Source of the DNA: Liolophura sinensis
Lineage: Eukaryota > Mollusca > Polyplacophora > Chitonida > Chitonidae
Direction of reading: 5' to 3'
DNA length: 64,000 nt
Assembly: GCF_032854445.1 (NCBI RefSeq)
Contig: NC_088305.1
Location: forward strand, 3,881,152-3,945,151
The translations under genes were made by a program, and so were the position numbers. The notes below the pieces were generated by a model. That model saw nothing but the letters and a program-made list of their open reading frames with translations, searched no databases and had not been told where the DNA came from. The first letter of the stretch is position 1, and every line of letters starts with the position of its first letter. This document shows, piece after piece, positions 1 through 12,299 of the stretch.

Positions 1-224
1 TCTCCAAGAACGTACTTTCCATTGAATTTAACAGATTGTTTTTGAGAGCACCCAGTTAGCGTGGGGTCTGTTCTTCTTATTACACCCCAGTGAATATTTT
101 ACCAGCAACTCTTCCTTTTACAGCGCATTTCCGCTTTAAGCACAGAAATGAAGGCAAACGCAGTGTACGATTTGTCCGGTATATAGGCCCATCGATTAAG
201 TCAGTATCAATTACGGGTATCAAT

Positions 225-345
225 CGATTTTTATCCTGTGACGTGTGTAAGACCTAATTCAGCCTGTCCATCCCATTCTATAGATGTGAGGATGACGTAA
301 TACAGTGTTTGCCGTTGCCAAGGCTGAATATCACGTGACAAATGA
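225..345. repeat. Dispersed repeat J, copy 1
   Basis: CTGTGACGTGTGTAAGACCT, AATTCAGCCTG, GATGACGTAATAC and CAAGGCTGAATATCACGTGA. The first and last parts are roughly inverted (ATTCAGCCT / AGGCTGAAT). Related to 1596-1716. Confidence 0.5.
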
Positions 346-534
346 GAATGGGAAATGTGTGTGTGTTTGGGGTGGGTTTGGGGGGAGATTCAATATATTG
401 GCCATGGCTGTTACCTAATATCTTCGTCAGGCCCATTTCTCCCCATGAAATAATAAGCCATTATGTTTGTGGGCATACTGCTATTAAATAATTAGACATT
501 GCTGTTGGCTTTCCCTGATTTGGTCTCAATGTTA

Positions 535-712
535 TTTATTTATTTGACTGGTGTTTACGACAAGATCTCCCAGCATTATGGTTGGAGGAAATCGGCCAGA
601 GCCAGGAGGAAACCCACGACCATCTGCAGTTTGCTGGAGGGCTTCCCACGTACGGCCGAAGAGGTAGCAAGCATGAGCTGGACGTGAACTCACAGCGACC
701 ATATTGGTCAAA
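535..712 (-). mobile_element. SINE family A copy
   Basis: TTTATTTGACTGGTGTTTAC, CCCAGCATTATGGTTGGAGG, CCACGACCATCTGCAG, ATGAGCTGGACGTGAACTCA. Sense strand minus. The small open frames here are by-products. Confidence 0.85.
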
Positions 713-719
713 GCCCCCC

Positions 720-1595
720 CCCCCCACTCCCCTCGTTGTCATTGTGGTTTAACTATTTCTGTTCCTCTTTCTGTCTGTCTGGCAAGGAGCTGCGTACAAC
801 ACCGTTCTATTCGTGTGACATGTACATTCATTCACACTGTTACTATCAATCAAATAACTGATGCATGCGTGGAGAATGTGTATACTTTGCCCACAGTAAA
901 GGGGATATCAAATGCCAGAACGGTTCTACTACGGTGAGACTACGGACAGCCAAATAATGATTACGGGTGACTACGGCGGTCCTGGGTATAGACTGTAGTA
1001 GGTCAGAAGTACATCCTGGAAACATGCCGCCGTCAACACGATGTCAACACGATGTCAACACGTACGTACGGCGCGCATGGTGTTACAACGGATGGTCAAG
1101 GACGGTCAACGTTCGTCCCGGACCAAGTGTTGCGAAGTAGCGAGGCGGCGAGATACATGCAACGAGGCAGCCAGCTAGCCAGGTAGCGTGGCGACGAGGT
1201 AGCATCCCGACCATCCGTAGTGACTCTGTGAATCTGTGCGTCGAAACAGACATTCGTATACCAGTCGTCAAACAATAATACCTGTTGACACTGTATCCGA
1301 CATTACAGAGGTTGAGTAAGTCAGGTAGCGAAATGTCCTCTATCGGCTTAGGGCCTAAATACATACTTCCTACTCCACCGCCGCGTGAACTAAAAATTGC
1401 TACTGGTGGCAGTGATGTATTAAAAGGCGAACGTTGGGGGCTATGTATACGCTGTAAGGACTACAGCTTGTCAGCCAGTTTTTCTATTCAGCCACAAATA
1501 CTTGTGTCTGATGTGTCAACAACATCCATCAACACCTTATTCAACTTTAATGTTGTTAATAGCTTCAGTCTGCCAGACCTTAAGGAGACCTACCG
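720..1595. other. 3' flank, nothing firm
   Basis: Contains a three-fold direct repeat of CGATGTCAACA near 1035-1062 and a G/C-richer patch. An open frame at 1285-1599 on plus (104 codons) has no recognisable domain; the minus strand is also open here, so coding is unproven. Confidence 0.4.
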
Positions 1596-1716
1596 GTAAT
1601 AATTGATTTCCCTCTGTGACGCGTAAGACATTATTCAACCTGCATATCTCATTCTGACGTCATACATGTATATGACGCAATTCTTCCCTGCCATGCAGGG
1701 TTGAATGTGACTGTCT
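1596..1716. repeat. Dispersed repeat J, copy 2
   Basis: CTGTGACGCGTAAGACATTA, TTCAACCTGC, ATGACGCAATTC and CAGGGTTGAATGTGAC, in the same order as in copy 1. Copies are well diverged. Confidence 0.5.
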
Positions 1717-1859
1717 TTTTCAGGTCTATTTCTGTGCTGAATCATTAAGTTCTTGTCCCTCACGTGTCTCTCACATACCATGAGCTGACCCTTAAGACTG
1801 TTAGCTCTGCCTGTTATTTGTCTCCGGCATATTCTATTTCAAAGGCGATGTCCAATCAT

Positions 1860-2212
1860 CTTGTGAGTGAGTGAGTGAGTGCTTGAGGTTTAACGTCGTA
1901 CTCAACAATTTTTCAGTCATATGACGACGAAAGAATCATTAGGGTGCATGCACGTGTAATGTGCCTCCTTGTTGCAGGACGGATTTCCACCGCTCTTTTA
2001 TTTAGTGCTGCATCACTGAGACGACTTACCGAAGGCAAGTAAGCCGCCCCGCCCGAGCCATTATACTGATACGGGTCAACCAGTCGTTGCACTATCCCCT
2101 TGATGCTGAACGCCAAGCGAGGAAGTTACAACTTCCTCTTTTAAAGTCTTAGGTGTGACTCGACCAAGGATTGATCCTGGATCTACCGCTCCCGAAGCGG
2201 ACGCTAATCATC
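1860..2212 (-). mobile_element. SINE family B, near full length
   Basis: The minus strand begins with a tRNA-like segment (AGCGTCCGCTTCGGGAGCGG and TAGATCCAGGATCAATCC), then the body shared with 32065, and ends in an (ACTC)n tail (CACTCACTCACTCAC). The classic layout of a tRNA-derived SINE; the A-box end is truncated. Confidence 0.85.
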
Positions 2213-2371
2213 TTGTGCTATACATGGTCTACATGTACATGTACATAGGACTGTCATGAAGGCCAGTTCCTGCCAAGAATCCAGTGTTAGTTTATGTTAC
2301 CCACAAACTGATCTTTATTGAAGTATTTTTTGTCAGTTTTACGGGTCATCAAATAAAAGATAGGTATACAT

Positions 2372-3404
2372 GTACATGTACAGGACCTGGGCATAGAGTG
2401 ATTCTTGGTTTCCACTGGTCAATACACGGTCACATGATACGTGTATATGTACATGACCTGGGCATAGGGTGATTCTTGGTTTCCACTGGTCAGTACACGG
2501 TCACATGACGTGTACACATGTAGATCAGGATCTGGGCATAGAGTGATTCTTGGTTTCCACTGGTCAATACACGGTCACATGACATGTACACCTGTAGATC
2601 AGGATCTGGGCATAGAGTGATTCTTGGTTTCCACTGGTCAGTACACGGTCACATGACATGTACACATGTAGATGTACAGGATCTGGGCATAGAGTGATTC
2701 TTGGTTTCCACTGGTCAATACACGGTCACATGACATGTACACATATAGATGTACAGGACCTGGGCATAGAGTGATTCTTGGTTTCCACTGGTCAATACAC
2801 GGTCACATGGCATGTACACATGTAGATGTACAGGACCTGGGCATAGAGTGATTCTTGGTTTCCACTGGTCAATACACGGTCGCATGACATGTATACATGT
2901 AGATGTACAGGACCTGCGCATAAAGTGATTCTTGGTTTCCACTGGTCAGTACACGGTCACATGACATGTATACATGTACATGTACAGGACCTGGGCATAG
3001 GGTGATTCTTGGTTTCCACTGGTCAGTACACGGTCACATGACATGTATACATGTAGATGTACAGGACCTGGGCATAGAGTGATTCTTGGTTTCCACTGGT
3101 CAGTACACGGTCACATGACATGTACACCTGTAGATGTACAGGACCTGGGCATAGAGTGATTCTTGGTTTCCACTGGTCAGTACACGGTCACATGACATGT
3201 ACACCTGTAGATGTACAGGACCTGGGCATAGAGTGATTCTTGGTTTCCACTGGTCAATACACGGTCACATGACATGTACACATGTAGATGCACAGGATCT
3301 GGGCATAGAGTGATTCTTGGTTTCCACTGGTCAATACACGGTCACATGACATGTACAAATGTAGATGTACAGGACCTGGGCATAGAGTGATTCTTGGTTT
3401 CCAC
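2372..3404. repeat. 77-bp tandem array, about 14 copies
   Basis: Unit CTGGGCATAGAGTGATTCTT, GGTTTCCACTGGTCAATACA, CGGTCACATGACATGTACAC, ATGTAGATGTACAGGAC. Each unit contains palindromic CATGTACATG variants. It lies outside the gene, about 12 kb past the stop codon. Confidence 0.97.
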
Positions 3405-4151
3405 ATATATCTTACATATATACACAAAGTCATATCCCACTTTCATGAATATTCCATGTTCACTGCCAGGCACGTGTTGAACATCACGTCTCGAGTTGAC
3501 AATTCCTGATATCTCATCCAACAACCTGCACTATCTGCATGCATTTATAACACATGTGACTTCAAGTAATATATCATTGTAAGCAAAAGCTGATGACGTA
3601 CAAAAGATATTGTCGATCATCAAGCAACTGTTGTGTCTTTTAAATGAGGCCAGTTTCCAAGTGAGGAACATGGTAGTGTCCATTTTTCTTGAAAGGTTTC
3701 TAGCTTTCCATTTTTTTCTATATACATGAATACATGCAGCTCAAGGTTCAGATAGGCTATATTATAAAGATGTAGTGGATACTGAGGGACATCAGGAATT
3801 GTCTGCTCGAGAGAACTGATTTTCGTACTCGTTGAACATCACTTGTCGGGAGCCGAAGTTGTTCTTGTTGAGAAGACTATGTCAAATAAACCAAACCATC
3901 TACTTGGCAATGTCGTCAGCACCAACATTAAAATTACGGTCGTCAATAATTTCGCTGCAGATTTCAAGAATTTGCTGGAAGGAAGGGGATACAGTTCGAG
4001 GATCCAGTGTTATTTGTTACAATTATCATAAAGCCATCAAATGCAGAATTAAACAGGAATATAAACCTTCGGTTCATTATATAGTTCTTGGGATTAAGAA
4101 GGCATTTTAAAAAAATGCTAAATTTCACGAAATCCAAAAAGGCTTTCACAC
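3405..4151. other. Between two minisatellites, nothing firm
   Basis: An open frame at 3843-4031 (MSGAEVVLVEKTMSNKPNHL...) is less repetitive than its surroundings but overlaps another open frame and has no recognised domain. Confidence 0.35.
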
Positions 4152-4173
4152 CACGTGACCACGTGACCACGTG
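4152..4173. promoter_or_regulatory. Three tandem E-boxes (CACGTGAC)
   Basis: CACGTG at 4152, 4160 and 4168, spaced exactly 8 bp. CACGTGAC is a bHLH-zip (USF/MITF type) site. It may simply be a short microsatellite. Confidence 0.35.
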
Positions 4174-4312
4174 ATTGTTTCTCCACTGTTAGACCCCTAG
4201 GCCTACCCTAAGACATACTTAAGTTCCATGAAAATCAGATAGAATGTCTACGACTTTCAGCAGTAGCAATATTTGTGTAGAATAATAATAAAGAAAACTC
4301 AAAACAATCAGC

Positions 4313-4805
4313 TGTGTTTATGAGCCCTTCAAACTCCAGCACCTCGGTCGTGTTTATGAGTCCTTCCGCCTCCGGCACAGTGGCAGTGTTTATGAGACCT
4401 TCCACCTCCCGTACAGTGGCCGTGTTTATGAGCCCTTGCACCTCCGGCACAGTGGTCGTGTTTATGAGCCCTTCCACCTCCGGCACAGTGGTCGTGTTTA
4501 TGAGCCCTTCCACCTACGGCACAGCGGCAGTGTTCATGAGCCCTTCCACCTCCGGCACAGTGGTCGTGTTTATGAGCCCTTCCACCTCCGGCACAGTGGT
4601 CGTGTTTATGAGCCCTTCCACCTCCGGCACAGTGGTCGTGTTTATGAGCCCTTCCAACTCCGGTACAGTGGTCGTGTTTATGAACCCTTCCACCTCCGGC
4701 ACAGTGGTCGTGTTTATGAGCCCTTCCACCTCCGGCAAAGTGGTCGTGTTTATGAGCCCTTCCACCTCCGGCAAAGTGGTTGTGTTTATGAGCCCTTCCA
4801 CCTCG
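4313..4805. repeat. 36-bp tandem array, about 14 copies, open in several frames
   Basis: Unit AGCCCTTCCACCTCCGGCAC and AGTGGTCGTGTTTATG. The period is a multiple of three, so each frame repeats a 12-residue motif: FMSPSTSGTVVV on plus, HKHDHCAGGGRA on minus. Frames run to 196 and 160 codons. With several frames open at once this is best read as a minisatellite. Confidence 0.95.
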
Positions 4806-4819
4806 ATCCACCGTAGTAA

Positions 4820-5620
4820 AATTGGATTCAGTCCTGATTCAGAATACACAAGCGCATCTGTATTCCTTGCTATTTTTTCTCCTAATACATTTGTCAACTC
4901 ATAAAGTGCAAATCATGGAAGATTCACGTAATACTATATGCCATATAAACCTCCACGTCCTGGCATTTTATTTAACTATTGCTGCTGGAAGAGAGGTCGT
5001 TCCATTCTGTAACAATGGTGACTCCCAGGGGATGGACAGCTCTTGATGAAACTTATGCACAAGGAACGACAAAAGGAAACCGTATCCCTTATGAAGCGTT
5101 TTCAGCTTTATAGATTAATTACGTGGTCGACGAAAAAGTGCAATGAATCAGATCAAGTACCGAAAAAAATAAGTTTTACTTCTAATACTTACGTCCCACA
5201 AGTTGTATAATAGTTTACCAGGGATATACCTGGTATATTCATTGTCTGCCCGGCATCATTGAAAACTGATGACCGCTTCTCTCTTGTGTGTTACCGGCTT
5301 TATTTCTTATTTGTATAATTTCTTACATACCTTTGTCTTTGGGAGTTAGTGTTAAACGTTGTTTTGGAAATGCATCTTGCGATTATCGACTTGGAACGCC
5401 CTTTACGGACTACGAATGATATATAAATGTCGGACTTCGACGCTTATATTCAGCTATACATTATGTTATCAATGACCGGAAGTTACCAGGGCTCTACCGC
5501 TGTTACCTCTGGTCCTAAAGTTCTGTCCTTTCCGACTGTTTTCACCTCTCTAAATCTCCGCCTGTGTCCATATATTTTATAATTATACAGGCCGTGAGTA
5601 AACTGGAGCGATCGTGGTAA
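4820..5620. other. 3' flank, nothing recognised
   Basis: No exon, array or mobile element recognised. Confidence 0.45.
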
Positions 5621-5624
5621 ACCA

Positions 5625-5852
5625 TCCACATTTGGCCAGTTACTGACGAAGTTTCCGACGAGGGACATACAGATATACGCGCAGTGTTAGAATGTACGAA
5701 TGGCCATATATAGAGAGCTCTGAGCGCCTTCACCTGGTAATTGTCTCAGAGTCGCCACAAAGAGAGGCTGCGAGGAAATCTACAAATTCCCTGTCCAAAA
5801 CCGGGGCTGAACCCGAGTCTCATGGGTGTCAGAGCGATTGAAAAACATGTGG
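5625..5852 (-). mobile_element. SINE family D copy, head truncated
   Basis: Minus strand: ACTCGGGTTCAGCCCCGGTT (B-box region), AGGGAATTTGTAGATTTCCT, and GTCCCTCGTCGGAAACTTC near the end. Parallel to 58300-58570. Confidence 0.7.
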
Positions 5853-6130
5853 GTTATTATTATGTTCCATTGAAAAAATTAATCTGTTCATAGCTTTGCT
5901 GTGAATTACCTCCCTTGTTATACGACAGCGACTGTGGCGTAACGCTAGATTAGTTTTTGAGGCGTGAAACTATGAGAGGTGGAACCTCACCTATTAAAAC
6001 ATGTAGCATATAGGCTATGTCAAAAGAGTGACAAATATTTTCTAGAGAACAGAGTTAAAAAAAAACCCATGATATTAGCCATGAGAATTTGATGTTTTTC
6101 TGCTTAAGAGTTCGTCGAAGCTGTCTGCCG

Positions 6131-6890
6131 TCAGCTTCTAAATTTAGCTTGGCACTGTTTACATATGCTGAGTTCAGGGCCTGCTGTCTGCCTCTGCCTT
6201 AGAATGTTCCAGAACACGTTCAGTTCGGGGCCTGTTTGTTTACAGCAAGTGTTCAAGAATTTTCTTATTCTAGAAAATCCCACCAGTCTATATAAGACCT
6301 ATGAAAGCAGGTCGAAGGAGGAGAAAGGAGAATTATTGAGAGTTTTTGGATGCTTTCGCTGTGTGTTACTTTAGTAGGCCTTTTGTGCTGAATTTTGGTG
6401 TCTTTATAGCCTCTGGCTTAGTTATATCATATCTCCACCGAGCACTTGTTCAGTCTGAACTTGTATATTTAATTTGTGCTCTTGTGTACACTGTGCTTAT
6501 TAGTACACGGACCCTGTCTGTGGAATTTTGTGTATATTTCGTCATACACTCAGTTATACTGTGGATTTCCCTCTTATGAATATTGCCTCTGTGCATTTAT
6601 GCCTGTGTGGTTTTCAGCATTGTGGAATATATGCGTCCGTTTGGACTTGACGCCGTTGTACATGTAAGTACTTTAGTATTTGCATAGATACTGCTATCCT
6701 TTCTTGTTTAACTTAAGTACTTTCGTATTTGTAAAAGTCTTGTTATCTGTTCTTGTTAAACCTAATAAATTGTTGTAAAATAAAATCTGCTGGTTTTGGT
6801 TACTTTTTTGTGCGGCTAAACTGTCGTGTATTTCGAACAAGCCATCTCTTTATAATACAGACAGTTTGGGTCGTAACATTAACTACGGCC
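6131..6890 (+). mobile_element. Candidate solo LTR
   Basis: The layout resembles U3-R-U5: starts TGTCTGCC, a TATATAAG box near 6289, AATAAA-type signals near 6764 and 6779, and ends near GGGTCGTAACATT. No target-site duplication, primer-binding site or internal retroelement genes were found, so this is tentative. Confidence 0.3.
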
Positions 6891-7131
6891 AGGATTTTAA
6901 AATTACCTCTGAATCGATTTTAAAATGCATAACGTTTATTCTGGATTTCCAAACAGGTTTACAAAATTAAAATCTGTCTTAAAGCTAGCTCTTCAACTAC
7001 CTTATGCCGCCATGACTCCGAGACTTGGGATCTGCCATTTACTGAAGTCCGACCTACAGTTTACACCTCAAAACGCACCCTCTAAACGAGAGAGTGACCT
7101 CAAGGCAGGTAATTTGCTGCAACCCTAATTT

Positions 7132-7350
7132 GTTTTCTAACTGATGCTAGAATGTATTATCTTATTAGAACAAAAGAATGTGTCAAATTCAACATAATAT
7201 TCTGTTAGTCTAATTTTATCGTTATGTTGAATTAACAGAATATGTGTTGTATTTAACTGAATAATCTGCTGCAATAACAGAACACATTTTAACATCACTC
7301 AGACAACAGACAATTTGTTAAATTTAACCGATTAATTTTTTGAGTGTACA
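7132..7350. mobile_element. Inverted-repeat element K, partial copy
   Basis: The right end CACTCAGACAACAGACAATT and GATTAATTTTTTGAGTGTAC matches the termini of the copy at 7428; the left part has ATGCTAGAATGTATTATC. Confidence 0.65.
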
Positions 7351-7427
7351 TACGGTTTCTGGGTTCATTAAATCAAGCCAGGCACATGCAGTAGAGTCCA
7401 TATACATATATAAAAACAAGACACAGT

Positions 7428-7827
7428 ATGAGTGCACTCAAAGGATTAATCTGTTAATTTCAACAGAAAGCCAGTTGTCTGAGTCATGCTAGAATGGATT
7501 CTTGCATGGCAACAGATTATTCTGTTAAGTATAACTCACATATTCTATTAATTTAACATTAACATTCTATTATACTAAGCAACCTGTGCATGCTCGTGGG
7601 TTTCCCCTGGGCTCTGCCCGGTTTCCTCTCACCATAATGCTGGCCGAGGTCGTATAAGTGAAATATTCTTGAGTACGGCGTAAAACACCAATCAAATAAA
7701 TAATAAATCTATTAGACTAACACGATATTATGTTCAGTATGACACAATATTATAACATAATACATTCTAGCATCACTCAGACAACAGCCTTTCTGTTAAA
7801 CTTAACAGATTACTTTTTTCAGTGTGC
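7428..7827. mobile_element. Inverted-repeat element K, full copy with a nested SINE
   Basis: Terminal inverted repeats of about 65 bp: the left has AGGATTAATCTGTTAATTTC and TGTCTGAGTCATGCTAGAAT; the right, read in reverse, has AGTAATCTGTTAAGTTTAAC and TGTCTGAGTGATGCTAGAAT. Non-coding, so a MITE-like element. A family A SINE interrupts it at 7590-7706. Confidence 0.75.
7590..7706 (+). mobile_element. SINE family A copy nested in element K
   Basis: CGTGGGTTTCCCCTGGGCTC, TCACCATAATGCTGGCCGAG, GAGTACGGCGTAAAACACC and the tail AATCAAATAAATAATAAAT. Sense strand plus, head missing. Confidence 0.85.
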
Positions 7828-7859
7828 GTAGACTATAGCATACTCCAGACAGTAACGTT

Positions 7860-8515
7860 TGATCGAGCTTTTCATGAAATGAGCTTTCTGCATGTCTCAC
7901 CAAAATGCAACCATATTTCATTCAAAGCTATTATAAAATGGCATTTCCATCTGTTGGACGGTTGAAGAGGGGGCCAAACTACAGTTGGCCTACTGGTGTC
8001 TGGCGACGGCATGCTCCAGGTTCCGAATCTGTGAACGTCAGTTGCTTCCACATGCACTTAGTCTAAGCCTACACACAATAACTTACATATTGCAATTGTC
8101 CTTAAAGACTATAGCTTGCCTTTCAAAAGCCGGGAAACACGAGGCGTGGGTTCAAAACCAGCACAGGAATTTGTAAATTTCTTCGTTTTCACTGTTTGTA
8201 GGCCTATATATGGCTTTGGCGACTACAAGCTGTCGACAACGCTCGTGTGACTGTTTATGCAGTCTTACGATTCCGCCAATATGGTGCATGTAGGCCTATC
8301 TGTAGGAAAGTAGTGTCCGTGACTTGCCAAATTGGTCAAAGTTTAAAAAATAGGACAAAACAGGGAGTCACAGGTCTGACTCTAGGCTAACATTCTGACT
8401 TAAAGCCGCGGCCAAGACATTGGGCGCTATATCCATGCATGGGCCTATGTCTGGATTTGAACTCACGACTTTAATGGAAAAGGGCCAATTTAATGGGAAC
8501 CAGTCAAACGCCCGG
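7860..8515. other. 3' flank, nothing recognised
   Basis: No exon, array or known element. Confidence 0.45.
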
Positions 8516-8519
8516 GAGC

Positions 8520-8584
8520 AGGAACTTGACGTCATTTTATTGACGTCAAATGTTCCTTTTCCAGCTCATAATGATGACGTCACG
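8520..8584. promoter_or_regulatory. Cluster of three CRE-like palindromes in an inverted repeat
   Basis: TGACGTCA at 8528, 8541 and 8574. The first two lie in an imperfect hairpin AGGAACTTGACGTCA / TGACGTCAAATGTTCCT with a 5-base loop. Could be a regulatory site for a gene outside the window or the remnant end of a mobile element. Confidence 0.35.
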
Positions 8585-8639
8585 TATAAGACAGCATGAC
8601 GTTAAAATAGAAACTGATACATTGAAACGGTGTAGACGT

Positions 8640-11600
8640 TACGCTACAATGGGAGACTCGGGGATGAACTACACAGAAGGTCCAAATGACAGCAGAACGC
8701 ATCCTTTTCCTCTGTGATGTTGGAGCGCGTGTGTACTCCATATATGTTTTATGAGCACGAGTACAACGATAATTGTAACGTAATAAAGGAAAGAACTAAA
8801 GAGTTCACAGCTTTGGACCCTCTTTATACAGGCGGGAAGGGGTTTTAGAAATTCCCCATTCATTCTTGACTTAAGAATGGGTCGAGGTACTGCTTCACAC
8901 TAGTGCTGACTCACGGGATTAAAAAATATGCCGCCCTCACATTCCAAGCGAACACATATCCCAGTGACGCTTTGATTTTAGGTTTACGCACGTCACATTA
9001 GCAATATTACGGTTGTATCAGACGAGAACACGCTACATATATACCTCCACGCCTTTGCACAGTTACAATAAGAGGTAATTCTAAAATGACTTACACCAAC
9101 ACTGGTATTAAAAATATGAACAGTTTTAATAACAGTAACACATACATTAACGTGTTTATTCGCTGAGTATGATATTATTTGGTGACACAAAAGATATACA
9201 TTTGATACAGGGTTTCAAAAGAAAAAAACAACAAAAAAACAATTAAATCATTTAGTTTAAAAATGTACATGAAACATAACATGACTGTGAAACAATAGGC
9301 ATACATTTATATTTATCTGAAATATGAACAATTTTAAAAGTACAAAAACATGTTTGTTAAAGTTAAACTGTTACTACGCCTGAAAACAAACGTTTGTGAA
9401 ACCAAATGTTGTTGAACGTCGAGGACGTGACCAGTTTATATTTGACAGCATTTAAATTAGTACAAAACAGTGGGAAAGAACCCATGCATACTCAAATCTG
9501 TTGTGAATACAGTATTCCTAACAATACAAAAGAAAAAATACTCGGAACATGAGGTACTAGCTCTAAAGCCTTCTCGACACTCAGAGGGGAGATTCAATTT
9601 GAAGGGGGATAACTCCCACTGCTTTGACACTCTGACCATACCTAGGTGTACACATGAACATTAGACCGCGTCTTCATCAGTAAGGTCTTTCCATGTACCT
9701 GTACATGTGAGGTGCTTGCTGTGACTCCATGCTTTAATCCCTGGGGGTATGCCCGCTCACTTCCATTACTGTCACCAAAGCCAATTATTCCGCAAATCAC
9801 ACCTTTTTCGTGGCATAGAGTATAATAGTAAAAATATTATGGATAAAAAATTATAACATTTTCTACTGTACTTTTTACAAGAAAGGTGCTCTGGTTGATA
9901 CTAGCTTTCTTCTGTTTCTTCTGCATACAGACGTACATCAATATCTACAAAGTACAAGTATCATGCAGTATAGCTTGTACACCAATGCTTCTGTTTATTT
10001 TGTTACGTGTATATCTCACCAATTGATTGGTTGCCAACTAGATCTGAACTCCCACCTGGATGTAACGTGCCCCATTATACACAAAATGAAACCTCCACAA
10101 ATTTTATTGAGGTTTAAGGGTGTTCATAAGCAGCTACATAATGTGCAATCTTGTCAGATCTAGTTGCCACTTTTTACATGGATTTGCAGGTTAACTTTAC
10201 ATCTGAAGTAAAACATAGTCCCAGAAATTGACAAGGACAATACACTGCTCTTCAATTTATTGAACATAATGTATCTGTGTTTGGTAACCATTTTTCTGAA
10301 TGATGATGCATGTATGTATGGACTTCATGATTTAATCCATATGTAAACATACTGAGAATTAGTTTGAATGCGAATTTCAAAATGTGCCCCTGCATAATTC
10401 ATGTGCATGTCATAGAGAACATCGCCATGGTATTTGTGTGTTTCCACATACATCCTGACATGTCGTGAACACCTTAACAACTTGTTCATTCAGGTTTGTA
10501 CATTCATATTTTCGAGTCATATCAACATGAACTAGAATATCTCCTGCTTTTTTTCCCAAATAGTGTATCATTTAAGTGGTAAAATAGAACAGGGAATGGC
10601 AACTAGATCTGCTATGTTATAATGAGGAAAATGGGCTCAGAAGGTGGGAGAGAGTGAAAGGCTTTCCAGCTCAGTAACAGCTCTAGCTGCCATATTAATT
10701 CTAATATTCATAACTCTATGTGTAAGGGAAAAAATCCCAACAACAACCAAATGTACAAGGGTTAATTCATTCTACCGGTTCCTCATATACAGAACAAAGG
10801 ATAAATTGGAATTCAATAAAAAATAAACAATAACACCTGAATTTATGTACAGAAATCTTCCATGCACCTGAAAACTATTACAGATACTGGTAAACAGGTA
10901 ATTAATTTGAAACCTCACAATGTAAGAAGTCAAACATAAACATTTTTGTCTTGAGGAAATGTGGTTCGGGTCACACGATCACTGTATAACAGCAAGGGTC
11001 ACACATGTAACTGCTCATCTTCACTACCAGGGTCAGGGTCCACAATGCGGCCTTTGACTCCAGTCAACAGCTTTCAAGTTCAGTACGCCTATGACGCTTA
11101 TACATGCACACTGCAATTTATGTCCGAAAACTTCCGAATGGGATACATCAACGGTCTAAAAAATTTGCGGTCAAATTGAATAAAGTTGCCTTATTTTCCA
11201 AACTTGTTTTGTGGAATTTCCCTCTGGCAAACCGTCCAGCCATAAAAATACTTGTAACAACTCAACACAGGCCAAATCGAATAATGGGCCATACACTCGA
11301 ATAGGCCAGAAGAAATGGAAAGAAATGTAAAATTTGAGCTGTCATATGTTGAAGTCACAGTTGCTCACCCTAAATTTGAATTAAGGCTTTACAACATAAT
11401 TGGCCAGAATATTGAGAACGAAGCAAAATGTTCAGTTTAACACATACATGCAACAACCCAACACTGGCCAAATTGAAACTGGCCATGAACTAGTAAAAGC
11501 CATAATTAACAATCACACCAAAAAATGTCAGAGGTCAGGCCATTCTCTTTAAATGCAAAGGACTCCTGTTACATACATGTAATTACAAAAAACAAAAACA

Positions 11601-12150
11601 CTGGCCAAAACTGACAAAAAGGGGATTAGCCACATGCATGTAACTACAGTTGGCCACAACGATATTTGGCCAAAACAAGGAAATGGGCTGCCGTGGTCAT
11701 AAACTGTGGTAAAGGCCAAAAATTTGGACAGAACTGCAACCGCAGATGCAGGAAAGGATATCACTTTTGCCATGCAGAATGGCCGTGTGTTGTTCAATAG
11801 ATGTGCATGGTGCACGTTATGCTAAATATACAGATAACAAAACCGTTTGGGAGGATGTTGTTCAGAAAGCTGGTTAAATGCAGCCACCGTGGGGTCTAGT
11901 ATAAAATGTCCATGAGCTTTGTATAGACTGGTGTCATCACAATTCAGGTCACCTTCCATATACTGAAGGATTTCATCATTTAAACGGGAATATCACAAGT
12001 TTTAGCACTTACACAAATTCTGTTAACACATGTACCTTGTCATGCATGTTAAACAGGCTGTGATACAGGCCAGCAGACACAACCGTACAGGAATGCACCT
12101 GCTCACTAAAACATCAAAGACAAATTTGAAGCATTCATGGACAAAATCTG
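8640..12150. other. Distal 3' flank, no gene recognised
   Basis: AT-rich and free of tandem arrays. Between about 11240 and 11700 short strings of the type ACTGGCCAAA recur loosely. It could be intergenic or a very long 3' UTR of the minus-strand gene. Small open frames show no domain. Confidence 0.4.
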
Positions 12151-12151
12151 T

Positions 12152-12296
12152 GCCCAGTTTCACAAACATGCTGTAAAAGAACGATAATCACACTTGTAAG
12201 ACAACGCTATGGTAATAATGACATACAAAATATCGTAAGATAAATATACGATCAAAAAAATGTCGTACGCTGCTTTGTGAAACTGGGCCCTGGAGT
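12152..12296. mobile_element. Small inverted-repeat element E, copy 1
   Basis: Starts GCCCAGTTTCACAAACATGC and ends TTTGTGAAACTGGGCCCTGG; interior GGTAATAATGACATACAAAA. Paired with 43615-43736. Confidence 0.8.
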
Positions 12297-12299
12297 TCT

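Noticed and set aside
1285-1599. 104-codon plus frame as a gene
   Set aside because: No recognisable domain; the opposite strand is also open across much of it; no splice context identified.
3832-4110. Two overlapping plus frames (92 and 62 codons) as exons of an unknown gene
   Set aside because: No recognised family, and overlapping frames both open. Described only as unassigned sequence.
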